From Euptelea pleiosperma (taxonomy: Eukaryota; Streptophyta; Magnoliopsida; Ranunculales; Eupteleaceae), in contig CM068541.1 in assembly GCA_035048495.1 (NCBI GenBank), positions 10,981,929-11,045,928 of the forward strand: a stretch of DNA of 64,000 nucleotides, read 5' to 3'. Position 1 is the first letter of the stretch, and each line of letters opens with the position of its first letter. The position numbers were made by a program, and so were the translations under genes. Below are positions 1 through 10,619 of this stretch, piece after piece. The notes beneath the pieces are model-generated. The model was given only the letters and a program-made list of their open reading frames with translations. It was not told the DNA's origin and did no database searches.

Positions 1-394
1 TCGATCAGTTAAAATTCGGAATTAATTCGGGGAAGTTCAATTTGATTTAGAGAATTTCTGTAAAAACTCACTAACTTAGAAAAGTTTGGAGAATTTTTGC
101 CAAAATGAGTAAAATGATATTAATCTTTCTTAGGTTGCTCTAAATGGCTGTTTTTATGATATAATTATTTATAAGTGTTTTATCGTGCTTGTTTTATCAT
201 ATCCTTAAAAATCAATGTGTTTTACTAACGTTTTGCCAAAAATTCTCCAAACTTCTCTAAGTTTATTGTTTACTTCATATTAATTCGGCGAACTTTTGTA
301 AATTTTTTAATGTATGTACACTTTAATTCGGTCATTCAAAATTCGGAATTAATTCGGCTAATTTCACCAAATTTTGTCGAATTTTAAAACCATG
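1..394. mobile_element. MITE-like TIR element, right part (cut by window start)
   Basis: AT-rich, non-coding sequence that is nearly the same as 37855-38703, including the motif CGGAATTAATTCGG near the start and again near 345. It ends in TTTTAAAACCATG at 382-394, the same terminus as the 37821-38703 element. That second copy is bounded by an imperfect 8-bp duplication, which suggests a hAT-like non-autonomous element. The left end lies outside the window, so length and target duplication cannot be measured here. Confidence 0.6.
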
Positions 395-897
395 AGTGGA
401 ACAGCATACGAAATGTGCACGCTTGTATGCACGAGCATTTGTATGTGTATACACAATAAAAGCATCCGAACAATAATAAAGCTAATCAATATTTAATAGG
501 ACTGAAGAAATGAGCATAAATTCATTAAGAGAATACTTAGACTGGTCGACCTCCAATAATAAGATAACCATGTCTAACAATGTAGATAAAAAGTGTCAGG
601 TACAAGTACAACATGATAACAAGTACATAGGCAAGCCAATTATAGGGTATGAAATGCTTCGGCAAATACTTCCAAAATTTAGTAATAAGATATACAACTA
701 AAAAAGAAAATAAAATACAAATCAAGATATCTTTGAAAAGGTATTTTTCACATATTAGATGCTTTCAAGTAATTTCAGCAAAATGAACCCTCACAAGATA
801 TATAGGTATAAGCATTTGCCCTGTCAAACAAAGAAATCAAAAGGCATACCTATTCAGCACTCATCATGTAAACAGTGAAGTGTCGCCGTATATGTTT
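395..897. other. Unassigned AT-rich flank
   Basis: No gene, RNA or repeat end recognised. Two short frames overlap on opposite strands at 510-725. Neither resembles a known protein, so they are treated as chance. Confidence 0.4.
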
Positions 898-1007
898 TGT
901 TAATGTAATGTGTAGGGGTATTACTGTCTTTTAACAGATAAATATATAATATATTGTGTGGGTCGACTAGAATAGACAACTAGTTCGACTCCTTTTTTCT
1001 CAACTCT

Positions 1008-1044
<37 letters not shown>

Positions 1045-1058
1045 AAGCCCAACTTACA
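898..1058 (+). repeat. 5' LTR of copia-1
   Basis: 161 bp, beginning TGTTAATGTAATG and ending AACTTACA. It matches 5768-5907. The extra length is mainly a CT microsatellite near 1009-1043 that is absent from the 3' copy. Confidence 0.88.
1002..1043 (+). repeat. (CT)n microsatellite in 5' LTR
   Basis: A pyrimidine-only CT run near the 3' end of the 5' LTR. The other LTR lacks it, so it expanded after insertion or was lost from the partner. Confidence 0.85.
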
Positions 1059-1070
1059 TGGTATCAGAGC
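1059..1070 (+). other. Primer-binding site (initiator-Met tRNA)
   Basis: TGGTATCAGAGC immediately follows the LTR end. It is the complement of the plant initiator methionine tRNA 3' end and primes minus-strand DNA synthesis in copia elements. Confidence 0.9.
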
Positions 1071-1701
1071 ATCTGATCCAATACAATTAGGATGTCCTTT
1101 TCTTCCTTCCCCCTTGCTCTTTCTTTTCCTTCTTATTTTCTTTTCTTCCTTGTGGTGAGAAACAATAACTTAGGGACTAATCATGAAACCCTAGGTTTCT
1201 TCATCTTTTTGTTTTTCTCTTTTTCTTTTTCTTGTGGTGGTTTCTACTACCTGTACTGTGTGTACATGTGAAGGTCACTAATTTAAACTTGAAGGGAAAC
1301 TGTGGCCTCTATGTGTGTGTGTGCATGCCGTATAATTGAGAGAACTGTTCAGCATAAGCATTGTTCACCATGAACATTGTTCATTGAGTATTGTTCATCA
1401 AGTACTGTTCACAACAAGCACTATTCATCCAAGGAGGATTTCAGTAACGATTCATGAATAATTGGGTTTTATGCATAAAACCTGCCATGCGATCAAGGGT
1501 ACCCATAGGGTGTACCGCAGGGCCTTTAATGGTATATAGAACAAGGCGGTGAGGTGTTTGATACTATTGTATGTGCTGTTGGGTGTGCAATTTGGTGTTG
1601 AGTGGGTTTCTATTGTTGTTGCCCGTAAGGTGTTTGATTTGGTAACTGTACGAAGGTGTTACTACTTGGGCTTTGCGACAACAGGCAATATATTGTTGTG
1701 A

Positions 1702-2920
1702 TTGATTTTTTGTTCAAAATTCTTCAATGGTGAAGACAAAACCAGTTGTTTGCATTCGTCTGAGTTCCAGATATCTCAGATGACTTCCATTAAGCTTAAT
1801 GGGAGTAGCTATGCGCCATGGTCCAAGTTTTGTGCAAGTTTTCCAATTACAAAAGGGAAGCTTAAGTATTTGACTGCAAACAACCCCAAATTGATGACAA
1901 TAATTATGATGAGTGGACTCGAGAGAATGCTCAGATAATGACTTGGTTGTGGAATAATATGGATCCACAAGTTAGTACTAGTGTGATGTTCCTAGATACA
2001 GCTAAGGAGATAAGGGAGACAATTCGAGATATGTATTCTGGTGAAAAGAATTTTACTTGGGTCTATCAACTTTTTCGAGAATTCTTCACTATCTTGATGA
2101 ATACTATGCTTCCCTACGAGGAATAATTGATGAATTGAATCTATATCAGCCTATAACCACTGATCAGGAGATCCAGCGAATACACCGAAAGGAATATAGA
2201 GTTACAAAATTTCCTTATAGACTAAAATCTAAGTATGAGCCTGTGAAAGCTCAAATCCTTAGTAAAGAGCTTCCATCATCGACAGAGATTTACTCTTGGC
2301 GTCAACAAGTCTCTCTCTCTCTCAAACACTAATGCGAGTGCAACTGATAACTTTGCCCTTACATCTTCAGGTAATTTACCTGCCTCTTCCTAGTTGTGGT
2401 GGTCGGATAGGTGGAGGTAATGAAACTGGTAGAAATTCAGGGGGGGCATGGTAGAAGACGTGGTACTCGAAAATGTACTCATTGTGGTCATGATGGTCAC
2501 ACAGCAGAAACATGTTGGAATCTTCATGGGAAACCTGCATGTGCCAATCATAAATCCTTTGTGATAGATGGGGCCGATTCTCAGGACTCTACAGTCCTTA
2601 TTATGACACCATTGCCTGTCTCTTTTGACACAATTTGTATTTCTCAGGAAGAATATGCAAACCTTCTGAAAGGCCAACAGTTTGTTGCTTCCACTAGCTC
2701 TATTGCCACTTTTGTTCAATCTGGTATATCCTGTGTTGCATCTACTGAATTGTTGATTCTGGAGCCTCAGATCATATGGCTGGCACTCCAGGTGTATTTT
2801 CTTTTCTTCAATCCTCTTAGAGTGTTACTCTTACTAATGTCACTACATCTAAAGTGTCAGGCTTTAGAACAGCACATCCTCACCCTTCTCCTTCATTCTC
2901 TTCTATCTTATATAGCCTAA
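1702..2920 (+). pseudogene. Copia gag and protease remnant (copia-1)
   Basis: The nucleocapsid precursor. The N-terminal part reads LNGSSYAPWS, followed by MTWLWNNMDPQ and DMYSGEKNF, the hallmarks of the UBN2-type gag of copia elements. A CCHC knuckle, CX2CX4HX4C, lies at 2474-2515 (CTHCGHDGHTAETC) and would bind genomic RNA. The aspartic protease motif DSG (IVDSGASDHMAG) lies at 2755-2763 in another frame. Stops and frameshifts separate the pieces (frames 1702-1938, 1938-2126, 2057-2332, 2411-2920), so no full protein can be made. Confidence 0.82.
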
Positions 2921-2989
2921 ATTTCCTTTTAATCTTTTGTTAGTAAGTCACTAAATCTCTTAACTGTTATGTTACTTTCTATCCTTTTT

Positions 2990-5757
2990 TGTGTGTATTC
3001 CGAGATCTAAGACAAAAAAGAAGATTAATAGGGGGCATGAGGATGGCAAACTTTATTACGTTAATGCCGGTGGTGGAGGACCTAAGAATCCTACTCTTCA
3101 GACCACATTTTCTCCGCATCGGTGGCATTGTCGTCTCGATCACCCGTCTCGACATAACTTGAAGATTTTAGTTCTTGTTTGAAGTCAGTTGGCATCTTTC
3201 AGTTGTGAGTCGTGTTAATTAAGCATCGTCGTGTTCCCTTTCCGTCTAGACTAAATAGTCATTTGTCTAGTCCGTTTTCAGTCGTTCATTCTAACATTTG
3301 GGGCCTCATCATTTGGCTTTATCTAATGAAAAATAGATCTGAATTGATATCCATTTTCATATTGTTTCATATGGAAGTGAAGACTCAGTTTGGTATATCT
3401 CTTCATGTGCTTTGTTCTGACAATGCCGAAGAATACACTTTTACTTTTTTTCATGATTACTTTGGCACTCATGGATATTACATCAGACTTCGTGTGCTAG
3501 TACACCTCAACAAAATGGTGTGTCCGAGAGGAAGCATTGGCATGTATTAAAAGTTACTCGTGCGTTAATTTTTCAGATGAAGATTCCCAAAACTTATCGA
3601 AGTGATGATGTCCTCACAAGAAGATATTTTATTAACCGGATGCCCTCCTCAGTTCTAAATGGTCAATCTCCACACTTTGTTTTGTTTCCGAACATTCCCT
3701 TCTTTTCTCTCCCCCGTCATATTTTTGGGTATGTTTTGTTGATTGTTTAGGTCCTGGCGGAGATAAACATGATCCCCATTCTATCAAGTGTCTATTTTGG
3801 GATACTCTCATACACAAAAAGGATATAAGTGTTACAGTCCTCACCTACACAGGCACTTTGTGTGTACTGATGTCACATTCTTTAAGTATGTTCCTTTCTT
3901 TTCTTATAAAAGGCATACTGTTGATGATGAGGTGTTCTTTATTCCCCTCCCTCTTCCTGTTGATACTTCTTGTTCTTCTCCTTCTACTCCTGATTTGCGG
4001 GTTAATGTTCGAAGGCGCCACCACACAATCCCACCTATTGATGCTCCATACTTTTCAAAAGTTGCTTTACCTCCCCGATCTTCAGAGTCTGCCGATTTGT
4101 ATCACACGCCTAATCTTCCCATTGCCCTTCGCAAAGGTAAACACTTGTGTACTTCTCATCCGATCACTCGTTTTGTATCTCTTGCTCATGTATCTCCTTC
4201 CTTTCGTGCTTTTGTTAGCTCTATTTCCTCCATTTCAGTCTCTACTAATCTCCGAGATGCCATGTCTCTGATTAGTGAAAAGCAATGCAAGATGAAATGG
4301 ACACCTTTCACACTAATAGTACTTGGGAACTTACTCCTCTTCCTCTTGGTAACCAGGCTGTGATGTCATTCGGTGTACAACATTAAATATCTTCCTAATG
4401 GATCAGTGGGCCGATTGAAGGCTAGACTTATTGCGAAAGGTTATACTCAAACCTATGGCATCGACTATGCTGAGAACATTATCTCTGGTTGCTAAAATTG
4501 CTTTTGTTCATGTCATTATCTCTATTGCGGCTAACCAGCAGTAGCCCCTTTATCAGTTAGATATCAAAAATGTAATTCTCCATGGTATCTTGGATGAAGA
4601 CGTTTATATGGATTAACCACCAGGGTTTGTTGCTCAGGGGGAGTCTTCTAGGGTTTATAGGTTAAGAAAGGCTATATGAGCTGAAATAGTCCCCTCGAGC
4701 TTGATTTGGCCGATTTAGTTAAGTTGTGCTTTAGTTTGATTTGAGACAATGTCGAACAGATCACTCTGTATTCTGAAGATATTTCGAGACAAGGAAGATC
4801 ATTTTAGTAGTTTATGTTAATGATATTGTGATTACAGGTAGTGATACCAAGGGCATAGAAGACTTGAAGTAGTTTATTCGATTCCACTTCACACTTAAGA
4901 CTTAGGAAAGTTAAAATACTTTCTAGGATTGAAGTTACATAGTGAAAGGCTGAGATTAATTTTTCAGAACGGAAGTATGAGCTAGACTTAAGGAAACTGG
5001 TCTACTGGGGACTAAACCAATGGATACTCCAACAGATCCTAATCTAAAACTTCTAGTTGATCAGGAAGAGTTGTTTTATAATTGTGGGAGGTACCGAAGA
5101 CTAGTTGGTAAACTTAATTACCTAACCATTACTAGCCCTGATATGTCATTTGTGGTTAGTGTGGTAAGTCAGTTTATGCAGGAGCCTCTCAGATTCTACA
5201 TTGGGAGGCTATGATTCGTATTTTGAGGTATCTGAAGGGAGCACCAGGACGTGATTTGTTATACCAAGCAAATGGACACATACATGTTAAAGGCTATGTA
5301 GACATTGATTGGGTTGGCTCGTCTTCTGATAGGAGTTCCACCATCAGCTATTGCACATTCCTAGGTGGAAACCTTGTCTCTTGGTGAAGCAAGAAACAGA
5401 GTGTAGTGGCGCAGTAGTGCATAAGCTGAATGTAGGGTTATGGCTCACACTTCCTATGACTATGAGTTGACGTGGTTGAGGAATCTTCTCTAGGAGATTA
5501 GATTCGTAGTACATCTCCCTAGTCCTTTATTTCGTGACAATCAAGTTGTTGTCCACATTGTTCCTAATCTTGTGTTACATGAGAGGACTAAACACATTGG
5601 GGCTGATTGCCACTTCATCAGGGAGAGTCAAAATGGTGATGTACCCCATATTTGAAGTCAAAACATCATTTGGCTGATGTATTTACCAAGGCTTTAACTC
5701 ATACTAGGAGTGATTTCTTATGTTCCAAACTCGATATATATGATATTTATGCTCCAG
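2990..5757 (+). pseudogene. Copia pol remnant: integrase, RT, RNase H (copia-1)
   Basis: The pre-integrase motif WHCRLDHPSRHNLK is at 3122-3163. Integrase follows to about 3900, with HSNIWG in place of the usual HSDxWG and QNGVSERK near 3507. Reverse transcriptase runs from about 4370, with the active site YVND at 4813-4824 instead of YVDD. RNase H covers 5210-5750 (GYVDIDWVGS, DNQVVVHI). Stops occur in every domain. The C terminus ends just before the purine tract, as in other copia elements. Confidence 0.82.
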
Positions 5758-5758
5758 C

Positions 5759-5767
5759 TTGAGGGAG
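5759..5767 (+). other. Polypurine tract (copia-1)
   Basis: TTGAGGGAG directly precedes the 3' LTR. This purine run resists RNase H and primes plus-strand DNA synthesis. Confidence 0.8.
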
Positions 5768-5907
5768 TGTTAATGTAATAAGTATAGAGGTATTACTGTC
5801 TTTTAATAGTTAAATATATAATATATTGTGGATCGACTAGAATAGATAACTAGTTCGACTCCTTTTCTCTCAACTCATCTTTCCTCTAAACCCTAATCCA
5901 ACTTACA
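5768..5907 (+). repeat. 3' LTR of copia-1
   Basis: 140 bp, beginning TGTTAATGTAATAAG and ending AACTTACA. It differs from the 5' LTR by scattered substitutions and the missing CT run. That divergence and the heavy coding decay indicate an old insertion. Confidence 0.88.
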
Positions 5908-6786
5908 CGTTTGAAACTAAAAGGAAAAGCAAATCCTAGAATCTGAACCTATTGAAATAGTGTTCTAAAAGGAAACAAAAGGGCTTGGCACCGTCAATCG
6001 ATCTTCCCACCTAAAATCCTAATCAAAGATATATTTTTGGCATATTGTTAGGTATGGCAACATAAATTTGACCTCAGGGCTTACAAAATGAGAAACTTTT
6101 AGGGCTTAGGTTACAAAACTAAAAAGATAAAAGATAAAGGGAAAATAAAGGGCGAGGAAAGATCAATAGAGGTTGGCGGCAGAGATCCAAGATAGAGGAG
6201 AAAAGAGGTCTCAACCAGATTTATTTGGATTTTTGGAAGGACCTTTTAATTACCACAACACCTCAGCCTAATTCACACGCCAATCCATCCACCAATGGAA
6301 GAAAATTTAGAATACAAATTGGAGCAGATACGAAAAAATAAATTCTTCTACTTGTCACATGTAATGCCTTGTATTTTTAATTATTAATTATTATAGATAA
6401 TAATTACTCCTTGTGGTGATTATTAATGCATCAATTATACTTGAATTGTGTTATGTTTGTTGTGTGGGCTTTTAGAGCCATTTTAGAGACTTTTAGGACC
6501 TATTTAGGACCCAGTTAGTAGCTCAGTTGATACCTTTGGGCCTTAGGCCCATTTCTGGCCCATTAGTTGACCTACATTAGAGTTTTAAACCTTTCATAAG
6601 TGAAAGTGACGAAAATCATTTTTCACTCATTAGAAACCCTAATCTCTAATCTCTTCTCTCTTCTCTCTCTCCTTGTGTGGTCAGCAGGTGTTTCTGAGCA
6701 GCGAGGCTTACACCCATTCGCATTAGTTCATCCTCGCCCCTTTTCGATTATTTTCCTTATTATATTTTTATAATTGTAAATATATA
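5908..6786. other. Non-coding flank, possible LTR start
   Basis: No gene is seen. From about 6359 the sequence TGTAATGCCTTGTATTTTTA, then AT-rich DNA and a pyrimidine-rich stretch (6640-6680), resembles the opening of gypsy LTRs. No matching end or target duplication was found, so this is only a suggestion. The segment ends at the inferred Helitron insertion point in a TA-repeat. Confidence 0.3.
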
Positions 6787-7048
6787 TCTATATAACAAAA
6801 CAGGACGGTTGTCCCCTATGTAAGTAACGGCTGAGATCGACCCACATCAACAGTCGGATTTGAATTCTTTCTCGCGCGCGCATGCCTACTTCCCGAAACC
6901 CTCAAAAGTTCAAAACCAACAAACCGTAGCCACTTCTCTCCTCTCTCCTCTCTCTCTTATCTCCATCTACTTCCTCCTGCTTCTCCTTCTCTTTTTTTCT
7001 CACAAGATTTACTGGTGCCGATTGCACATTTGAGGTGAAGAGCCTTCG

Positions 7049-7327
7049 TTGAGACGCCCATCGCACGAACCTTCGTTATTTTTTTATCCGGCTCAGATGT
7101 GGTTTGTGGTGGCGGAGAGGAATCTCTTAGGGATTCATTACAACAATAAGATGGAGAGGAGAAGACCGATCAATAGTAACATTGGTGCTGTCTTTGATCG
7201 GTGGTTTCTTCCCGCCAATCTCTCACACTCTCGCCATTTTCGTGTGTTGCAAGCTCTCCACACCCTGCCACAACCAGCTCTTCGCAAAGGGTTTTGGGTG
7301 CCATCAATAGAATCAGTTTGGTGGTGA
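7049..7327 (+). other. Unrecognised open frame inside the Helitron
   Basis: A 92-codon frame after a pyrimidine-rich leader (6930-7010) that looks like a plant 5' UTR. The peptide is not recognised. It may be a captured first exon, because the leader, ATG and downstream GT-rich sequence resemble a transcript start, or it may be chance. Confidence 0.25.
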
Positions 7328-8085
7328 AAGTCGTCATCTACCTGAGCTTAGGTTGGGTCTTCATAGCACTGATCTCAAATCGAATCGGTTTGTTTTTGGG
7401 TCCTATCCAAATGCACCCCAAAAGAATCAGTTAGGTGGCGTCATATGTGGTTATAGGATCCGTGTGGGTGTTAGTTTTAGGTGTTATGTCGTCTTGGGGC
7501 TTTCGAGATGGTATGGGTGTCATTTTTTTTGTATTTTGGTGCAAAAACAGAGGATTGTCATTGTACAACAGCACAATGGTATTTTTTTATAAGTGACAAT
7601 CCTCTGTTTTTATAAGTCGCCCATCGAATTAACCTTTGGGTTTCAAGGTTTAAGGGTTGGATCTGCAACCTTTGCATCTCAGTCCCTTTCCCTGCATTTA
7701 TAGGGTCCAGCGGCACTCTGTGCTTTATTTTGTCGCCCCTAGGTTGTTCGAGTTTGAGTTTGAAGGGGACGACTCTGGTAACTCCATCAGTTGAATAATA
7801 AGCAACACAACCATTTGATTTGAGGTTGCAAAGAAGCAATCTTCGTATGCATATTTTTGTGCTTTTCTTCCTTTCTATGGTTTCCATTTCACTTTCTGAT
7901 CTGAGAACAATGTACAGTAAAAAGTGTATCAATTATCTACAAACATTTTTTTGTTGTTGTTGGGTGTTGCTCAGATTCAATGTGGATTTGGAAAAATGTG
8001 TTTTCCATGTTTTTTGTTTTCTTTTTGGGTTTGGGAGCATATTAGCATCTTTATAGAGAGAATTTGTTCTTTCATATAGGGGCTG

Positions 8086-8292
8086 ATTGTGGCTGTTACG
8101 AGGATGGCTATATCTCCATATAGTTGTGGATCTATAACAAGAGTGACAGACCATGTGGATAAGTGTATGGAACTAGAAAACCACTTAAATACTGTGGAGA
8201 AGATGCATTTTGGAAGGAGAGCTTCTTCTTGCCATGTCTTACGGGACTATTCCTCTAATATAAAAAAATATGGAGCACTACATGGTGGATAG
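8086..8292 (+). other. Exon-like segment of unknown origin inside the Helitron
   Basis: After an AG at about 8079 (TTTCATATAG), a roughly 200-bp stretch is less AT-rich than its surroundings and stays open for 67 codons from 8089. Another frame reads VYGTRKPLKYCGEDAFWKES. Neither peptide is recognised. The position between AT-rich intron-like stretches suggests a captured host exon, but no function is claimed. Confidence 0.3.
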
Positions 8293-9116
8293 ACCCAGAC
8301 CTAAGTCCCACTTGCCAGTGCCCTTATTCAGAATCTGTCTTTTTTGTGTGGGTCTATTATTCAGTATATTCAAAGCTATATACTTGCTTTTTTATATACT
8401 ATAAAGTTTGTAATATTCATGTAGGTTATTTGATACAGTAGTATAAGCTTTAGGGAGAGATGATAGAACTGGAAAGTTCAATAGGCAGAGGCACTACAAA
8501 GCACACACCAATTTTATTTGTTTCCTCTCATTCCATTTCTCCTAGCTGTGGTTTAGTTTTTATCTGTTTATGTTATCTACTTCCATTGTTTGATTCCATT
8601 ACTTGAGAATTAGCATGTTTAGAAACAAGTTGGGGTCCCATTTTTAGTTAGGCTGAGTGATGGGATACTATCATAACATTTTATCAGATTGGTACTTCAA
8701 TTTTATTCATTTTGGAGTGAAGATTCCTGTTATTTTCTACAATTGGTGAGCAATTAAAGGAGAGAGCTATGGATATTGAAATGTATTGATTATAAATTCT
8801 CCAAAGATCTCAACATTCTTACATTATTTGAAGTAAAAAAGGGTATTTCTGGATACATTAACGGTTTGCAAAGAAGAAAATGTTACAAGATATGATAGAG
8901 CAATTTGATTACACTCCTACCTTGAAAGTTTCACAATCAAACTTTTCTTGCAGAAAATGGGACTCAATTCCAATGGAAGTGAAACAGATCAGATTCAAAA
9001 TGGTTATTGTTCCCCAAATCATGTGACATGTATGACTTTAGTTTAGGGTCTGTGCAAGGATGGGTAGATTTTGAAAGCTTGGGATGGTGCAAAAACAGAG
9101 GATTGTCATGGTATTT

Positions 9117-9325
9117 TCTCAAAAGAGTGATGATGACTATTAAGCTTTGGGATGGTGTGGGTGTTAGTTTTCATCTTTGCAGGGGGGTTTGGGGATGGAA
9201 TGGGTGTCAGTTTTGTGTGTTTTGTGTATTTTGGTATTTCTCAAATACAAGTAAGCACAATGGACTTTCTCAAAAGAGTGATGGTGACTATTAGCTTTGG
9301 GATGGTGTGGGTGTTAGTTTCGTCT
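9117..9325 (+). repeat. Imperfect tandem duplication, period about 150 bp
   Basis: TCTCAAAAGAGTGATG at 9117 recurs at 9268, and AGCTTTGGGATGGTGTGGGT at 9143 recurs at 9293, a shift of 150-151 bp. A related phrase (GGTGCAAAAACAGAGGATTG) also occurs at 7540 and 9087, so this part of the Helitron grew by local duplication. Confidence 0.75.
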
Positions 9326-9663
9326 ATTTTAATAGGAAGTTTTCATTTTATTGAATCTATTTTGAGCATGGGATTTCTACATGCAGTGCATGGGTCCCTT
9401 TTGGTTATTCTAATGGAAGTCGTGTTCCCTTGAAATGGTAAATCTAATTTCGCAGTTTTATTTTTTTATTTTTTTTCTTAGCAGGCCGTGTACCCTCGAA
9501 GACACTGAGACGCCTTTCACCCTAACACACCTCAAAGCCTTACTCATGGTATGATTTTTTTTGATAAAAAATCTAAACCTATAAAAGATTTCCAAACCTA
9601 TTTAGTGTATCAACTTTGCTATAGCAATCCTGTTTTCAACTGATGTTGCCCATTTGCTTTGTA

Positions 9664-9795
9664 GATGGAGTTTAAGGGTATTGCAAACCATTTCTAGAGT
9701 CACCCCATGATGTTCTCTCGCACTCCATCTACGCATCATCTGACATGTTCATTATCCCATCAATATTTGAGCCATGTGGGCATACACGTGTATAA
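9664..9795 (+). pseudogene. Starch synthase 4-like exon fragment (GT5 glycosyltransferase)
   Basis: After a splice-acceptor-like TTTGTAG the sequence reads EFKGIANHF, then in another frame [20 protein letters not shown] followed by CGHTR. The phrase with IFEPCG is the signature of glycogen/starch synthases (family GT5), whose C-terminal Rossmann domain binds ADP-glucose. The EFxGIANHF lead-in points to plastid starch synthase 4. A TAG stop and a frameshift lie between the two parts, and LTQ after CG is replaced by HTR. Only one exon is present, inside the putative Helitron, so this is a captured non-functional piece, not a starch gene. Confidence 0.75.
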
Positions 9796-10186
9796 CATTT
9801 ATAACCTGTATGTTATTGACAGTTAATGTTGTCTTTGGTTTGGATATTTTGCAACTTATATGGAGACACCACGTGAATTTTCATCGAATTCTTTGATTTA
9901 ATTATGTTGTTTTAGTAACATTCTTTAGTATTTTTCAATCACCAAAATGTCCACCGAAGATGAAAAGGAGTCCCAACTTTCTCATAATAGTTATAAATAC
10001 AAGCGTGCATGTGTGACGTTTCTTAGGAGCCGTGAAAGTGCAGTTGCCCAAGTTTTCACCACAATAGTGAAGTTGAGCCAGAAACTCACACTTTATTATA
10101 GTCAAGGTCTAATAAAACGAAACTAAAACACTAAATCCAATTCCACTTTTTGATTTAATGTTTCTGTCGAAAACTTGAATAGGCTT

Positions 10187-10360
10187 GATTGGGATTGATA
10201 AAAAAAACTGATTGTTGATTTTATTTTTGGGTTGTAGTTGAGTTTCTTGCTGGCATTTTCAGCTTTGGATTCATGGATCGATTGGGATTGATAAATAAAA
10301 CCATATTGCTGATTGTTCTATTTTTTTTTTTTTTCGTTACAGTTGAATTTCTTGCCAATA
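10187..10360 (+). repeat. Imperfect tandem duplication, period about 93 bp
   Basis: GATTGGGATTGATAAA at 10187 recurs at 10280. Each is followed by TGATTGTT, a T-run and a GTTGARTTTCTTGCC-like phrase. It sits just inside the Helitron 3' end. Confidence 0.65.
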
Positions 10361-10443
10361 TACAAATGATTGTGTGCTCTTTGTCGGGGTAAATGGATCT
10401 GGATGCCGAAGGCACCCGTATTTATTTGCAGACTTTGTTGGGA

Positions 10444-10469
10444 GTGCCGTAGGCACGGGTAATTACTAG
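10444..10469 (+). other. Helitron 3' terminus: hairpin plus CTAG
   Basis: A perfect 5-bp stem with a 3-base loop (GTGCC GTA GGCAC), then GGGTAATTA, then CTAG against host T. This is the canonical CTRR-type Helitron end. A similar unused palindrome, TGCCGAAGGCA, lies about 40 bp upstream. Confidence 0.65.
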
Positions 10470-10619
10470 TATATATATATATTGAAAGCAATTGTAAATA
10501 TATTTAATTATTGATTTTTTTAAATTTGTTTTATTATTTCAATTTGCATATTTTATTGAATTGAGGTCATATTGTCAACAATTAATATTGAATACATCTA
10601 AGGTGATATATGTCATCAC

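Larger units (their letters stand above)
898..5907 (+). mobile_element. Ty1/copia retrotransposon, complete but decayed (copia-1)
   Basis: A 5.0-kb element with both LTRs (898-1058 and 5768-5907), a primer site against initiator-Met tRNA directly after the 5' LTR, and a purine tract before the 3' LTR. The five bases outside the ends are TGTTT and CGTTT, a target duplication with one change. Domains follow copia order: gag, CCHC knuckle, DSG protease, pre-integrase, integrase, reverse transcriptase, RNase H. The frame shifts at least ten times and has many stops. The reverse transcriptase motif reads YVND and the first integrase aspartate appears as Asn (HSNIWG near 3290), so the copy cannot transpose by itself. 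Confidence 0.9.
6787..10469 (+). mobile_element. Probable non-autonomous Helitron with captured gene pieces
   Basis: The right end has the Helitron layout: a hairpin, GTGCC-GTA-GGCAC at 10444-10456, nine bases, then CTAG at 10466-10469 followed by host T. The left end starts TCTATATAAC after a host A. Both flanks are TA-repeats (AAATATATA on the left, TATATATATATTG on the right), consistent with insertion between A and T. The 3.7-kb interior lacks a Rep/helicase gene. It carries a starch synthase 4-like exon and exon-like segments, which fits Helitron gene capture. The 5' end is less certain than the 3' end. Confidence 0.6.

Noticed and set aside
510..725. Overlapping 62-63 codon frames on both strands
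   Set aside because: No motif, no neighbours and AT-rich composition. Chance frames.
6359..6786. Solo LTR starting TGTAATGCC
   Set aside because: No matching 3' end, no target duplication. Kept only as a note on the flank.
9007..9433. Overlapping 93-95 codon frames in the Helitron as genes
   Set aside because: They arise from the 150-bp tandem duplication of GT-rich DNA. No protein similarity seen.
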